Under the pieces are notes generated by a model. The model was given only the letters and a program-made list of their open reading frames with translations, was not told the DNA's origin and made no database searches. Shown piece by piece: positions 46,621 to 64,000 of a DNA stretch of 64,000 bases; the first letter of the stretch is position 1, and each line of letters opens with the position of its first letter. Position numbers and translations under genes: made by a program. Where the stretch lies: contig JXTB01000103.1 in NCBI GenBank assembly GCA_002914805.1, positions 121,267 through 185,266 on the forward strand. The letters run 5' to 3'. Source of the stretch: Parasponia andersonii (lineage: Eukaryota; Streptophyta; Magnoliopsida; Rosales; Cannabaceae).

Positions 46621-47040
46621 CAGCACTTAGTAACCTAACCAAAGTACCATCTATGCTGAAATTGTCTCCGCAATAAAGGGGAGAAAAAAGAAAAAAACAG
46701 GATCTTTGGAACATATTGGCACAAGTTCATAACCTTTTTTACTTGGAAAAAACTTATGTTCTCTTAGACTCTTTCTTGATAACATAATTCGTAAGCTCAA
46801 GTTTTTCTCAGTTCATATGTGAGAAAAACTTTGCATGAAAACCTTAGTTGAACTTGTGCTGAACACTGCATCTTTGACTTCATCGTACTAGTAAGGTGAT
46901 TGGAGAAATTTTTTCATCTCTATTGAAACTCTCTTATCCACACCAGAAGTAACCTTATTCATACCCTACAGAGTAGGAAAACTACTTGAGAAAATTCCAT
47001 AAAAATAATGCTCAGTAATTCGCACTATATATATATATTG

Positions 47041-47536
47041 TTTCATCACACCAATTGCCACCTGCATTTTCGAGGCTGATTATGGAATTTTTATTTCGAT
47101 ACAAAGAAGCCTTTGCATGAAAAAACCCGTTTTCTTGTATCCCCTACGAGACCAATTTGCTCGAGAATTTTGTCGCGAATAGCCCTCCTCAATAAAATTA
47201 GACGGTCCCTTTCTTTCTCCAAGGCTCGAATACGAGTCTACATACTAGCAGAAGTTCCTCCCTTATAAGCATAGTCAAGTTTTTTACGTTACATTTTCTT
47301 TAGAATACTACCAAAAGTGGCTTTTCCCCATGCCTTAAGCCATTCTGTGCAGCGGTCAAGAAGGGCCATAAAAGAGGTTGTGCTCCCAAAATTACCTAAC
47401 TTATTCCATGCCTCCCGAATTACACTAAGACAAGCTTCCTCCTTGATCCAGAAAGGTTCAAAACGAAAGGATCTAGTCCAATTAGCACCATTAATACAAT
47501 TCGAGGCACATTCATCTAGCACTAATTGGATCACTT
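47041..47536 (-). pseudogene. L1 LINE ORF2 fragment, proximal part
   Basis: On the minus strand: VLDECASNCINGANWTRSFR, FRFEPFWIKEEACLSVIREA and LKAWGKATFG (47525-47300), then ALEKERDRLILLRRAIRDKI and, in another frame, ANWSRRGYKKTGFFHAKASL ... NSIISLENAGGNWCDE. The W-x-x-x-G-x-x-x-T-x-FFHxxA...N-x-I-x-x-L...G-x-W pattern is the classic plant L1 stretch just before reverse transcriptase. Frameshifts are present. A Copia derivative splits it from 49943-50050. A related fragment lies at 14024-14335. Confidence 0.8.
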
Positions 47537-48235
47537 TGTTGGAGAAAAAATCACATTTCCACTGACTTATTTTATAAGTGAATAATACCATATACATAAA
47601 TGATATTGTGCACACTAACAAAATCTTCAAAAATAAATGCAGTAATCAATAAGACACACAAATTTATGTGGTTTACCTAACTTGACTACGTTCATAGTGC
47701 AAATCTTTTACTATAAAGAGAAAATCTTTACAAATGTTTACAAACACTTGCAAGCCTCATAACCCAAAGCCCAAGCACACTCAAGCTCTCAATAAACCTT
47801 ACAGCTTCTCACACAAATATTACTTACAAAGAACTCTCTTTTACGGGATTGGACACATGATTCTGATAAAACACTCCCTTTACAAAGCATACCCATAATA
47901 CTCATAAAGTATTACTCAGATCTATATTAGGGAGCCCAATACTCACAAAATATTTACATGCTTAAGGAACTATTAAATTTCTCTCTCTGGGATATATTAA
48001 ACTTAAGAAGACCTAAGGCCTTGTATATTCCTCCATTGATGCCTCTTCACATGTTTTGGCCAACCAAGAAAAAACTAGGCAACCTAACTTTCTCTCCGTG
48101 TTAGGCATCCTGTTCGCAGTCAAAATTGAAGCCTTTTGCATTCAAAACTAATTTTGCTATAAGCTTTGAGCAATTCAAAACATTGTGGGCCACACAATAT
48201 TTTTTTCCCTTTTTATTCCTAATCAACTTCTAACA
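47537..48235 (-). repeat. LTR (3' LTR relative to minus-strand element)
   Basis: Pairs with 49252-49942. Shared words include ggcctccattgatgcctctt-like text, ttacatgcttaaggaac and gaagccttttgcattcaaa. Small indels and many substitutions separate the two, so the insertion is not recent. Confidence 0.9.
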
Positions 48236-49251
48236 ATCTCTTACTTGAAAAATTGATTTCAATCATATCTTCACATCCGATCAATGTAGTTGCTCCTCTC
48301 ATAGCTTATGTCGCTATTATTATCTTTACCGATAATAATACTCTAGCATATGAGTACACCACTTAAAATTGATGAATTCTAAGAATTTCACCTCGACTCA
48401 TATAAAAAAAAAATCTTTCTAATAATTATAATGATGAGTCATACGTTTAGTTTTTCCAAATGTCTCTCAGCCATCAACATCATTCACCACATACCTTGTA
48501 TTAACGCCAAGCCAATACCCATGTGCAAACTCGTAAATCCTAAATCTGCTACTATCACATCCTCTTTCTAGGTGACTTTAGTGATATACCGTAAGGATTA
48601 TCAACATTAATAGTCTTGGAGCTTTTAGCTGAATCCACTCTACCTTTTTGAATTTTGATAATTTCCTTTAGATGCCAAGATTGTCTACATCTTTAGCAAG
48701 ATTGTCTACATCTCTAGCAGATTATATCATTCTCTAATTCCAAAATGATATCATCCAAGGCACTTGGATGATCACTTGTAGCTCTAGTATCTAAATCTTC
48801 CCAGTCTTTATCACTCATATTAGATTTCTTAAAATCTCTGCCTATTCAAAAAACTTTCTACCCGTCATCTGCGGTTATCGATCATACTCGAATCTAGCTT
48901 CCTTTAGATTAATTCTGACTATTCTTGCGAATCATTGTGTATTAGAACACCATTATTGACTAACCAGCACCGATGATAAAAGTTTATTGTTCACAAATCT
49001 CACTATTCATATGAAGAGTAACCTCGCAAGAAACTAACAAAAAATCACCACCAAAGCTCTGATAGGAGTTGAATACTTGATTTCTAGCATATTACTTTAT
49101 ACTTTCTCGCTTGAGAAACCTGTTAAGAAAGTTCCCTAGCGGGTTAAAATATACCCACATAAATATAATCTTCTTACTTAGAACTTCTTAGGCTACCACT
49201 AAGCCCTAGTATGCCGAAGAACTAACCATAATCTGTAGTTCTGATACTAGT

Positions 49252-49942
49252 TGTTAGGAAAAAAATCACTTTCCCACTTACTTTTGTATAAGTGAATCGC
49301 ATCGTATATATAAATAGTACCGTATACATGGACAATATCTTTGAAAATAAATGCATGAATCAATGAGATATATAAATGTATGTAGTTCTCTCTACTTGGC
49401 TACATTCACAGACAACTACAAATCTTTTACTATAGAGAGAAAATCTTTATAAATATTTATAAATAAACACTCATAGACCTCACAACCCTAGGCTAAAATA
49501 CACACAAGCTCTTAATAAACCTTGCAGCTTCTTATACAAATAAGTTTACTTACAGAGAACTCTCTTTTATGGGATTGAACACATGATCTCGAGAAAACAC
49601 TCTATTTAGTACTTACACAAACCCATATTAGGGAGCCAAATGCTCGCATAATATTTACATGCTTAAGGAACCGTTAAATTTCTCTCTCTGAGATACATTA
49701 ACTCAAGAAGAACTAAGGCCTTATAGGCCTCCATTGATGCCTCTTCACAAGTTTTGGCGAACCAAGAAAAAATTAGGCAAACTAACTTTCTCTCCATGTT
49801 ATCTCCATGTTAAACAGCCTATCAACAATCAAAATTGAAGCCTTTTGCATTCAAAGCCAATTTTGCTACAAGCAAACTAATTCAAAACATTGTGGGTCAC
49901 ACAATATTTTTTTTCCATTTTATTTCTAATTAAATTTTAACA
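49252..49942 (-). repeat. LTR (5' LTR relative to minus-strand element)
   Basis: Starts on the minus strand TGTTAAAATTTAATTAG and is followed by the primer binding site. Contains an extra tctccatgttatctccatgt duplication relative to the other LTR. Confidence 0.9.
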
Positions 49943-50050
49943 TACTTTCTGGTCACTTCCAAAAAAAATAATAATAATAAAGATCAAGGACTTGAAATTT
50001 AGGAAGCAAAAACTTCCATCCTGAGTTTGCCACACAACGATCCAAACATT
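49943..50050 (-). pseudogene. L1 LINE fragment, distal part
   Basis: Continues the LINE homology after the Copia insertion: ggtcacttcc...aagatcaaggacttgaaat matches ggtcacttccctaaaaacaagatcaaggact at 14280-14315. A short TAA microsatellite lies within it. Confidence 0.65.
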
Positions 50051-51084
50051 CTTGATTGTTTTCATCCTCTTCTCTACAAACAAATTTAGTAGATAGAATT
50101 ATACACCAATTTCACTTAAAAAAAAGTACTTAAAAAAAAAAAGAAAAGATACCAACTTAAGATAAATCTTCCATATAAAAATTCTCTCCATATATATGGA
50201 TATACAAACTTATCAACTAAATTGATTTTAATTAAAAATTTATATATATATATGTGTAATCTACCTCAAGAAATTTTTAAATTTTATTTTATCTTCACCC
50301 TCCAATTTTCACGAAGATTATTTGAGGACGTTTGAATAGAGAACAAGAAAAGTTTTGTGAGGTTTGGGAACTTTGAATAAAGAGAATAATAAAACTCTTT
50401 TAGAAAATAAAGAAAGTTTTTTCTAGCTCTACTTTATTTTTCTCATAAATTTGAATTTCAAAATTTGAATAAAGAAAAAATAAAATAAAATTCAAGTTGG
50501 TCCTAATTCAATGAATAAATATGTTATTTTATATCTTGTGTAGACGATATTATTGAAAGAAAATAATTTTAGTGGAGGTAAATTAGAAATTCAAACAAGC
50601 CTTTACATTTAGATAAAAAATAAAAATTTTAAGTGTGGGCTATGGCCCCCACTTCCTCTTTCCCCATATATACGTTGGAATTATGCCCAAAAAAATTTTA
50701 TGATTTATGAATATTTATTGAATATTTGGATATTTAATAAAATGATATTTCAAGTATAATATTTGTGATAATATTTTGATTATTGGTATAATAGTAAATA
50801 TCAAAAGATTCCATGATTTATTTATTAGAGAAATATTTTAGTAAAGTTGTTTATTAAAATTAAGACATATGTTCTCTAATTAAATTAAATATGATTGTTC
50901 ATAACTAATAAATGAACTTAAAAACTTTTCTTAGATCATATTGCAAGACATTGTGCATTCATAGTGTGTCTTAATTTACACTTATAATCATATATAAAAA
51001 GTCTTAGCGTATAAATATTAAATAAAAATTATGTGAGATGTGTTCTTGTAATGAGTGTCATTGACAAGAATATATTCTCACAAA
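50051..51084. other. AT-rich intergenic DNA
   Basis: No coding region or bounded element was recognised. Confidence 0.5.
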
Positions 51085-51818
51085 CTAAGGTGTTGTTTGG
51101 TAATATTTTTATTTTTTGTTTTTTAAACACAAACATGAAAGTACTTTTCCTTATTTTGTTTTTTGCATTTCAAAATCAAAAATGTATTTAGTAACAATGT
51201 TGTACTTTTTGTTTTCTAAAATAAAAAATAAATAAATACATATTTGGTAACTAGCACTTTTTTCTTTTGAAAGTGAAAATCAAAAGGGAGATTAATAAAA
51301 GAAAAAGGAAGGAGAAAGTTGGAAAGAGACAAATTGATATTTATCTAAATAAATTTCATAAGTGGTACTATTAAAAATCAATTTTAAAAAGTGATATTTT
51401 TCTAAATATTTTGGAAAATTACCAAAGTTACACTTATATTTTTAAGAATACCACTTTTAAAATTTTTATTTTGAATTATACAACTTTTAAAAGTATTTAG
51501 AAAAAAAATACCATTTTTACATGAGGCTAGAGAGATAATGACAAGAAAAATAGTGATGAGACAGAAAATATTAAGAGAAATAGTGATGTGAGTCTAGATA
51601 TGTTTGAATTTTAATATTAGCATTTCTACAAAATTATTTTAAAAATTTTTGAAAGTAAGAAATTTTTGTTTTCAAAATTTTAAAAATGTTGTTGTCAAAT
51701 TAAAAAAACAAAAAATAAAAGTAGTTTTACCAAACATACTTTGAAAAATATTTCCACTTTTTTTTATTAAAAAAACAAAAAAAATATTTAAATAAGTGGT
51801 TGTCAAATAAGCCCTAAA
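51085..51818. mobile_element. Tourist-like (PIF/Harbinger) MITE candidate
   Basis: The left end TAA-GGTGTTGTTTGGTAA and the inverse of the right end GGGCTTATTTGACAA (followed by TAA) are imperfect inverted repeats of the GGnnTTGTTTGG type, with TAA on both sides as a 3-bp target duplication. The inside is rich in poly-A and poly-T, with mirrored ttttgttttttaaac / aaaaacaaaaaataaaag words near the ends. No coding capacity. Confidence 0.6.
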
Positions 51819-52029
51819 TAATTAACACATATCTTTCTTAATTCTCAAATAAGTAATGAACTCGCGTTCATAACTTATATTATTGAGATATTAAAAAATA
51901 TAGAAAAAAAAATTAACGATCTAGAACCTGATATTTTGATAATGTATTATTATGGGCATTAGAAACATATATTTATAGATATTAAATCCTTAAATCTACA
52001 ACTTTATTTATATAAAAAAGTGAACGCTG

Positions 52030-53980
52030 GCTTGAGTAGCTAAGATTTTGCGCTGATGAAGTGTGACTAGTTGTGTATAGCTTGCTCACCGACTTTATAA
52101 ATTTTATTAGGCTTGCTTCTAGTTTAGTCTTCGGAAGAATGCCATTTGCTTGTTAAACTGTTAAATATAAAAGAGGCAATCTGAGGTATTTGATGCAACT
52201 TATATGTGTTTGGTACGAAGAAATGACACCAAAATATTTTAACTTGTCTGGCACTGAGATTTTTTAAAATGATCTTGACTTGTTTTGTTTCTCGCTCGGA
52301 TTAGGTTTTAGTTTAAAGTTTGGTTGTTTTGGCTTTTCTAAAACTCTATTTAGCTTTTTATAGATTTCATTTTATCATACAGTAAGCTCACATGTAACAG
52401 TGTAGTTTCAACAATACAAATGTCAAAGATACTTTGCTTTAGACTTGTTTTGTCCGAAACTTGGTTATCAAAAGCCCATTTAAGAACTTGCTAATTACTT
52501 TGGTTCTTTTGAAGGCTCGATGTTGTAAATGGTTGTGAAATCTCCCTTCTAAGTTCTAATCAGGGCCGGCACCAGGCCTAGGCGCGACTGCCCTAAGGCG
52601 GTTGCGTAGGGCCCCTTAAGTGGCAAGGCCCAATAAAAATATCTACCTTATTAAACATATTTCATAAAATCTAATTTAATTGTCAGAAATTGAGATAAAT
52701 TAGCAATTATGTTTTAACAATATCACCTGACTCTAATCCACGTTTTAATTTTGATATATAAAAGAAATTTATCTTTTTCCTAATATATATATATATATTT
52801 AAATTGAGTGATTTGATAAGAGGAACTTCTCCATTTACTGTTTCCTTCTCCAAGAAAAAAGAAGCCTTTAAATTTCTAAAACTTAACAACTTAGTTTCAA
52901 AAGTGTTAACTATAACCTTTCACACTCTCTGAAAATCAATTACAGTTAGAAAACAAAACAAGAATTATGGATGATGGATCTACCCTAAATAATTTCATGC
53001 TCAATTGTTCATTACTTCTGTTTTTGAAATTTAATTTTGCTTGTTTCTTCTATTTTTGAAACTCATAATACATTTTTGATATTTTTGTTCTTTGTAGGAT
53101 TACTTTTTGTTATATTTTGGTATTTATCTTCTACTTGGTTTAATTATCAATAATAATAATAATAATAAATTATACTAAAAAAGAATGATGATGATAATCT
53201 AAAATGCTCGTGTCCTTCGGTATCTTACAATATAGTGAAGTTTCATGATATTGATAAGTTAAATTTATTTTCTTAACTGAGAAAAAAAAAATAGAAGGAA
53301 AAAATCAATCGTTTATATGGCTGATAGAATATAAAATGATTGAATGATTTAGTCATATCTAATAAGGCCTATACGCGTTTTGCCTAGGGCTCAACTCATA
53401 GAGACGGCCCTGGTTGTAATAGTGCAGAGAGTGTTTGGATAATTCGAGTCATGGAGAGAACAAAGTACTACACTTAACTAATTTGCTCAAAAGGCTTACA
53501 AATACTATTTGAACTGGCAGTGACTTTATATTGATGCAGAGATCTGTAAATCAAAGAAAGAAGACCTTATAAATTCGCAAGTATATTGGAATGGGAGGAA
53601 ACCTTATAAATGTCTAGGCTACTATTTTTGCTCAGCAACAAAATCCGTAGTTACGAATTGATGACAAGAAATGTAATTTGATTTTCTTGCTCTCCAACAC
53701 AATCTGTGTTTTTGGTATACAAATTCAAATAAAAACCCACCCAAAAATAAATAAAGAAAGATCAATTTTGACATCAAATTCATTTGTCTTGAGAACCAAT
53801 CTCCATGCCCCGCCTATACCTCAATCCTATGTGAATTCTATATACATAAATTAACAATCCGGGCTCCTGGTACCAACCACTTGGTGGTTAGGGTGCCAGC
53901 TTTCTTGGCTTGGTGCACCATTATTGTTCAACTGCAAGCACCGCATTTGAACAAAATCCATTGTGCAACTTAATTTTAAT
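52030..53980. repeat. Right copy of the segmental duplication (DUF936 3' flank)
   Basis: This is the native 3' flank of the DUF936 gene, colinear with 44527-45744 apart from an inserted hAT element. Matching words include gatgaagtgtgactagttgt, gtagtttcaacaatacaaat, gtcaaagatactttgc and ggtaccaaccacttggtggt. Confidence 0.8.
52561..53412. mobile_element. Non-autonomous hAT element with 8-bp target duplication
   Basis: The left end CAGGGCCGGCACC and the inverse of the right end CAGGGCCGTCTC share CAGGGCCG. Flanks gttctaat (52553-52560) and gttgtaat (53413-53420) agree at 7/8 positions. Next inward, gcgtagggccccttaagtgg and gttttgcctagggctcaac give further imperfect symmetry. No transposase is present. 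The related flank at 45.2-45.4 kb lacks it, giving an approximate empty site. Confidence 0.85.
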
Positions 53981-59870
<5,890 letters not shown>

Positions 59871-60931
59871 TTCTGGAGAGCTTCAACAGGCATCAGTCAG
59901 CTTCTACTGTTGAATTCGAATAAAACCCAGTTGGGAAAACTCTGAAATGTACCGAGAAAATCACGAGAACCACGAAAAAAAAAGAAAAAAAAGAAGAAAA
60001 AGAAGCTTCAGGATTCCATTTTTGGGGACATGAAAATCTCGAGCTAGGAGTTAAGAATGAAGAGGTTTTTTCTCTCTCTAGATTGAAGTAGAGGATTTCA
60101 GTAGAAAAATAGGAAAGGACTTAAAGCCCAGAAGAAATTTGTTACCGGAAAAGGGTTTTATGGTACAAAACAAAACAAAACATAAGGATATGCACTTGTA
60201 CAAGATTCAGATTTGTAGTTGAGCTTTTGGTACTAGTTAAAATGGCAGATAATTAACTAGTTTTATTGTTTTAATAGGGAGGAAAAAAAAAAAAAAAAAG
60301 GAGTGTTTGGAGGAAACCCAGATGAGAATTAATCCCAAAAAAGTTAAAATTTTGATGCAAGAAATTAAATACGGAGGGTTTTTGATGAATTGTGTTTTGG
60401 TATATTAATGGCAGTGTACAGCTTGGAAAAAGAAAGAAACAGGGAAAACTCACCAACCCAGAAGGGAAAAATAAGGACTCTGGAAACCTTGGAGGCTTTG
60501 GCATTTTATGAGTATATTTATTACTATATTTTATTATTATTAATAAAAACCATTTCCTCTGCAAAACCCAAAATGGTTACAAACAAAAAATGCAGGATCG
60601 TATTAATTTGGTTACACATTTTTGGCAAGAAAACAATTTCTGAATTTTGATTAAGATAAAACTAAAAGAGAGAGAATTATATATAGAGTTATCCAGATGG
60701 GCAAAACTGCAAAAGCCAGAAAGGTAACTTTTTCAAGAGGAAGAAAATGTGGGAGAGTAAAAAGGAGAAGTGGTAGAAGTTTTGAGAGGTGAGAAATAAT
60801 GTCTTATTTTTCTCCACTGGACATGGGAATGAAATGGTGCTGAAAATTTGCAGCCAAAGAAAAAAATAAAAAAATATATAGTAAAATAAAAACACAGAAA
60901 AAAAAAAAAGAAAAAAAAGGTTAAAGTGTAT

Positions 60932-60969
<38 letters not shown>

Positions 60970-61160
60970 GAGCGAGAAGGAATAAATAATTGATTGATTG
61001 GCAAAGGAGCTTCTTTGATGTTTGAGTTCGAAAGAGCTGTCAGTGTCTGATTCCCAAACGCACATTTACACATGCGTTTCACTTTCACATATAAACTGAC
61101 ACAAATATTGTGTATATTATTTCACACTTAAAAAAAAAAAAAAAAAAAAAAAAAAAGCTG
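59871..61160 (-). promoter_or_regulatory. Upstream region of the DUF936 gene
   Basis: Directly before the ATG the minus strand is T/C-rich (ttcttctttttttcttttttt type), as in a plant 5' leader. Further up are a (CT)n tract (about 60934-60966 as GA on +) and a 28-bp A run at about 61129-61156. No single TATA box stands out. A 5' UTR intron cannot be excluded. Open frames here (60390-60650, 60733-61065) are low-complexity. Confidence 0.5.
60934..60966. repeat. (GA)n microsatellite
   Basis: About 16 GA units, about 1.1 kb upstream of the DUF936 start codon. Confidence 0.95.
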
Positions 61161-64000
61161 ATCCACTTTGGCTTTCTTGACTGGGGTCGTCTCTCTCACA
61201 CTCCCAGAAGCCAGAGAGAAATATTATTAAAAATATGGTGAAAAACTGAAAATTGAAAGCATGCAACTAGTGAGAGGGGAAAAGAGAGGGGCTATGAAAT
61301 TGTTTTTTTTTTTTTGGCTCATGAAAATTATTATTAATTTGTCGCGGAAAAAAGGCCTATATAGAATTGTTACAGAAACTGTATAAGAATCTTGGAAGAG
61401 AACGAAAACAATATTGTTTTTTTGTTTTTCTTTTTCTGTTAATAATTTATTGAATTTTAAAATTCTTTCAGAATAGGAAATTTATTTTTTAATCGCAAAT
61501 CTTTGATTGGTCTTTTTTTTTTTAATATTTGTGTTTTAAAATAATTGTGTGTTAGTGTACGCAAATGGTTGCATGTGCTCGGTAATGGGGTAATAGGAAC
61601 AAGGTAATGGCGTGTCGGCTACCTGAAAAGGTATCACATCCAAAATATAACGGCTGAGCCTGTAGCTGAATATTTTTACTTGAGACTTTTTTTAAAAAAT
61701 AATATTAATGTATATTTATTTCCTTTTTGTTTTTCTTTTTTTTTTTTTAAAGGAACGTATATTTATTTCTTGAAGACTCCCTCATTTATAAAAATATATT
61801 TTATGGATAAATAAATAAACAAATAAATGTAATCCAGATTCATTATTTTCCAGCACCGTAACCAACACGTGACAAGTATGGATGGTATAAACTGACCTTA
61901 GAAGCTTACCCATTTTTTTTTTTTCAAGAGATAATGGAAAATCATGAAACATAACTACATTAACGTCTTGCCTCATTATGCTATTTTTTTTTAATCCATA
62001 TATACACATTTGGGAAATAGGTTATAAAAACCCATAATGACAGAAATACAAATACAAATATAATTTTTTTGTAACTCTATTTATAACTCAGAGTAGAAAC
62101 TGAACGTTGAATAACTCACAGTAGTATTTGTGTGTGAATATGAGTAACAATGTTCTTTCAATTTTATTTTTATTTTTTGCTTAATACATAATTATAAATG
62201 CTATTAAATATGATGACTTGCTACTTTGCCAGCATTGAATGAATGATTTAAACATGGAGTGAAGACAATATATTTGGTTGGGCAAAAATAAAGAAAGAGG
62301 TAAATAGAAAAACCTGATCGTAATATATTACCTTGTGTAACTCAATTACAATGAGATACTTGCTCGATTTTGGGTATCAATGGAGATTTTTGCTCCCATT
62401 ATGCCTCAAATTTGAATTGTAGATTTCTCGGATGTGATAAGGTAGAATTTACATGTTTATATCGTACAGTGGGCAAACAATCCATTTCGTTCCCACTCGG
62501 CTTGATAGGAATTACACATATTTTTAGTGAAAATACCCAAATTAATGGCAACATTGAATGAGACCTTACTTTTAGTGTGACATTGATTGCCAAAATAACC
62601 ATATTCTTAGGTGATAGAGCATTGGAGAATCAAAATATCAAATAACTTGATCTTAGCAGACTAATCTCAGAATTGAACACATACTCGACCAAATGAGTCC
62701 AAAGGAAACCTTAGATCTGTGTGATAAATAATGAATTTGTTCAATATATTAGTTCTAGTTGGTAATCATATTAATTTTTAAAATAATGTTTTTTCTTTTG
62801 AACATAACTTATTTTGTAAAAATGAACGAAGAAAATTATCATAATATTCCTCAGGATTTTCTCTTTTTCATGGAAACCGTTCGGTTTTTAAACATATCAG
62901 AAAACCCCTTTAGATTGGATTCTTTAGCAAAAAAGCCCTTGAAATTTAAGATTGTACTAAAACTTTTATGTATTTTACACTAATTGTCTAAAAATCTAGC
63001 TTATATTTCACCATTTCATATGGAGATATTTGATGTATTTTTAAAATTGTCGAATAGTTTTTATCCTACAAAACCCATCTGACAGGGAATTTTACAATAT
63101 ATCACAAAAACATTTGGGGTTTACCAAAAGATCGAAAAGAAATATATGAACTTTTATGATAAATTCTCACAAAATAAATAATATCTCGAATAATTAGTCA
63201 TTTTATCTTCCATCATTTGCCTATTAGTATGAATTATCATTACACTTTTGATCTTGTATTCAAGTATTTTTTAGATAATAAATTTTTTTATCACTTAAAT
63301 ATTAATACCGTTAGAAATTTTTTTTATCACTTAAATATTAACACCGTTGGAGGCCGTTCATTGATAAGGGTCAAATAATCTTTCTCCTGTTGAAGAGCTA
63401 AATAAATGCTCTAGCTCTGTTTTACTGGAGATTTCCTAACAACTAATTTTTTTGTATGATCAAGTAAATAAAACAAATTTCAAGCAAAAAATAAATAAAT
63501 AAAAAGAGATAAAAAAGCATTTTTTACATGTTTAAAAATATGTATACATATATATATAACAAAAAACATAAAGGAGATATAATATAGTAGTTTTGCGTTC
63601 ATTTAGAAATCATGTCTCATAAGGTACATCATTTCATATCCAAGAAATTCTTTAGAAAGTAAAATTATTATGTGGTCCTTATCTACTAATACTCTTCTAA
63701 TAGTGTTTATGAGCACTTAAATACAAAATCAAAAAATGAGGAGATAAATTTATATTACGTGCAAAATAACAAATTATAACTAATTATTCTGACATGATAT
63801 TTCTGATAAGAGGTTGGACTATGGTTTTTTCCACGCCATTACTTGAAATGCATTTTGGTCCGCAGGAAAGCATAGTAATATAAGGGCATGTTTGTTTCAC
63901 GAATTCCATTCAATTTAAATAGAAAACTCATTAGAATGAGTGTTTGCTTCAATAATTCAGTTTTTCATTCAAATGGCTCATCGGTCACATCAATCATTGA
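61161..64000. other. AT-rich intergenic DNA to the right edge
   Basis: No gene is supported. At 63279-63350 a unit of about 36 bp (tttttatcacttaaatatta + a(t/c)accgtt) occurs twice. From about 63885 the text aagggcatgtttgtttcacg begins what looks like a MITE end (GTTTGTTT-type terminus with repeated attcaa words) that runs off the window. Open frames at 62370-62561 (+) and 62759-62983 (+) have no recognisable features. Confidence 0.5.

Larger units (their letters stand above)
47537..49942 (-). mobile_element. Short non-autonomous Copia-type retrotransposon with two LTRs
   Basis: LTRs at 47537-48235 (699 bp) and 49252-49942 (691 bp) are alike throughout, both with TGTTRG...TAACA ends on the + strand. 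The flanks are cactt (47532-47536) and tactt (49943-49947), 4/5 alike. On the minus strand the primer site TAGTATCAGAAC follows the 5' LTR (49250-49239), and a purine tract CAAGTAAGAGAT precedes the 3' LTR. The internal 1016 bp keeps only a gag start, MSDKDWEDLDTRATSDHPSA (about 48815-48750), similar to Copia gag N-termini, plus a 25-bp tandem repeat (gatgtagacaatcttg). It could have moved only with help from an intact relative. It interrupts an L1 LINE fragment. Confidence 0.85.

Overview
The window is nuclear DNA from a flowering plant, most likely a eudicot. It is AT-rich, contains an intronless Rf-like PPR gene and an intron-containing plant-specific DUF936 gene, and is filled with plant-type transposons (Copia, Gypsy, L1 LINE, hAT, Mutator-like, MITEs). 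I cannot name the species. No rRNA, tRNA, organellar or bacterial features were seen. Two single N bases occur (about 6927 and 55231).

Layout. 1-189: 3' end of an unrecognised reading frame entering from the left edge. 0.2-8.2 kb: AT-rich intergenic DNA with a candidate solo LTR (about 3.68-4.39 kb), a MITE with a 10-bp target duplication (5878-6430) and small tandem repeats. 8.2-12.8 kb: a PPR pseudogene split by a MITE and by a 1979-bp solo LTR with a perfect 5-bp target duplication. 13.1-14.3 kb: a second solo LTR and an L1 LINE fragment. 14.4-19.9 kb: repeats and AT-rich DNA. 19.9-26.4 kb: a dead hAT element with a perfect 8-bp target duplication, carrying transposase remnants and a nested, deleted Gypsy element. 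26.8-27.8 kb: a possible small ORF behind a long (CT)n tract, and a 104-bp duplication. 28.3-31.6 kb: a decayed Copia element on the minus strand. 35.25-42.27 kb: a Mutator-like element without evident terminal inverted repeats, carrying a DUF1985/Ulp1-protease gene (+) and a mudrA transposase (-) that converge on five 100-bp repeats. 42.3-44.3 kb: an intact 652-codon PPR gene starting 64 bp after that element ends. 44.5-46.6 kb: partial duplicates of the 3' end of the DUF936 gene. 47.0-50.05 kb: an L1 LINE fragment split by a short Copia derivative with two LTRs. 51-53.4 kb: a Tourist-like MITE and a non-autonomous hAT element. 53.98-59.87 kb: a four-exon DUF936 gene (732 aa) on the minus strand with a MITE in its third intron. 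59.9-64 kb: its upstream region and AT-rich DNA.

Only two genes look functional. The PPR protein should be imported, probably into mitochondria, and bind one transcript sequence-specifically. The DUF936 protein has no firmly assigned role. The most interesting structure is the 35.25-42.27 kb Mutator-like element. TTTCGAY motifs are concentrated in its three non-coding regions and point inward at both ends. With the DUF1985/Ulp1 accessory gene, this resembles the non-TIR MULEs of Arabidopsis (Kaonashi, VANDAL), some of which encode sequence-specific anti-silencing factors. This copy carries nonsense mutations, so any such system would have to be tested in intact relatives.
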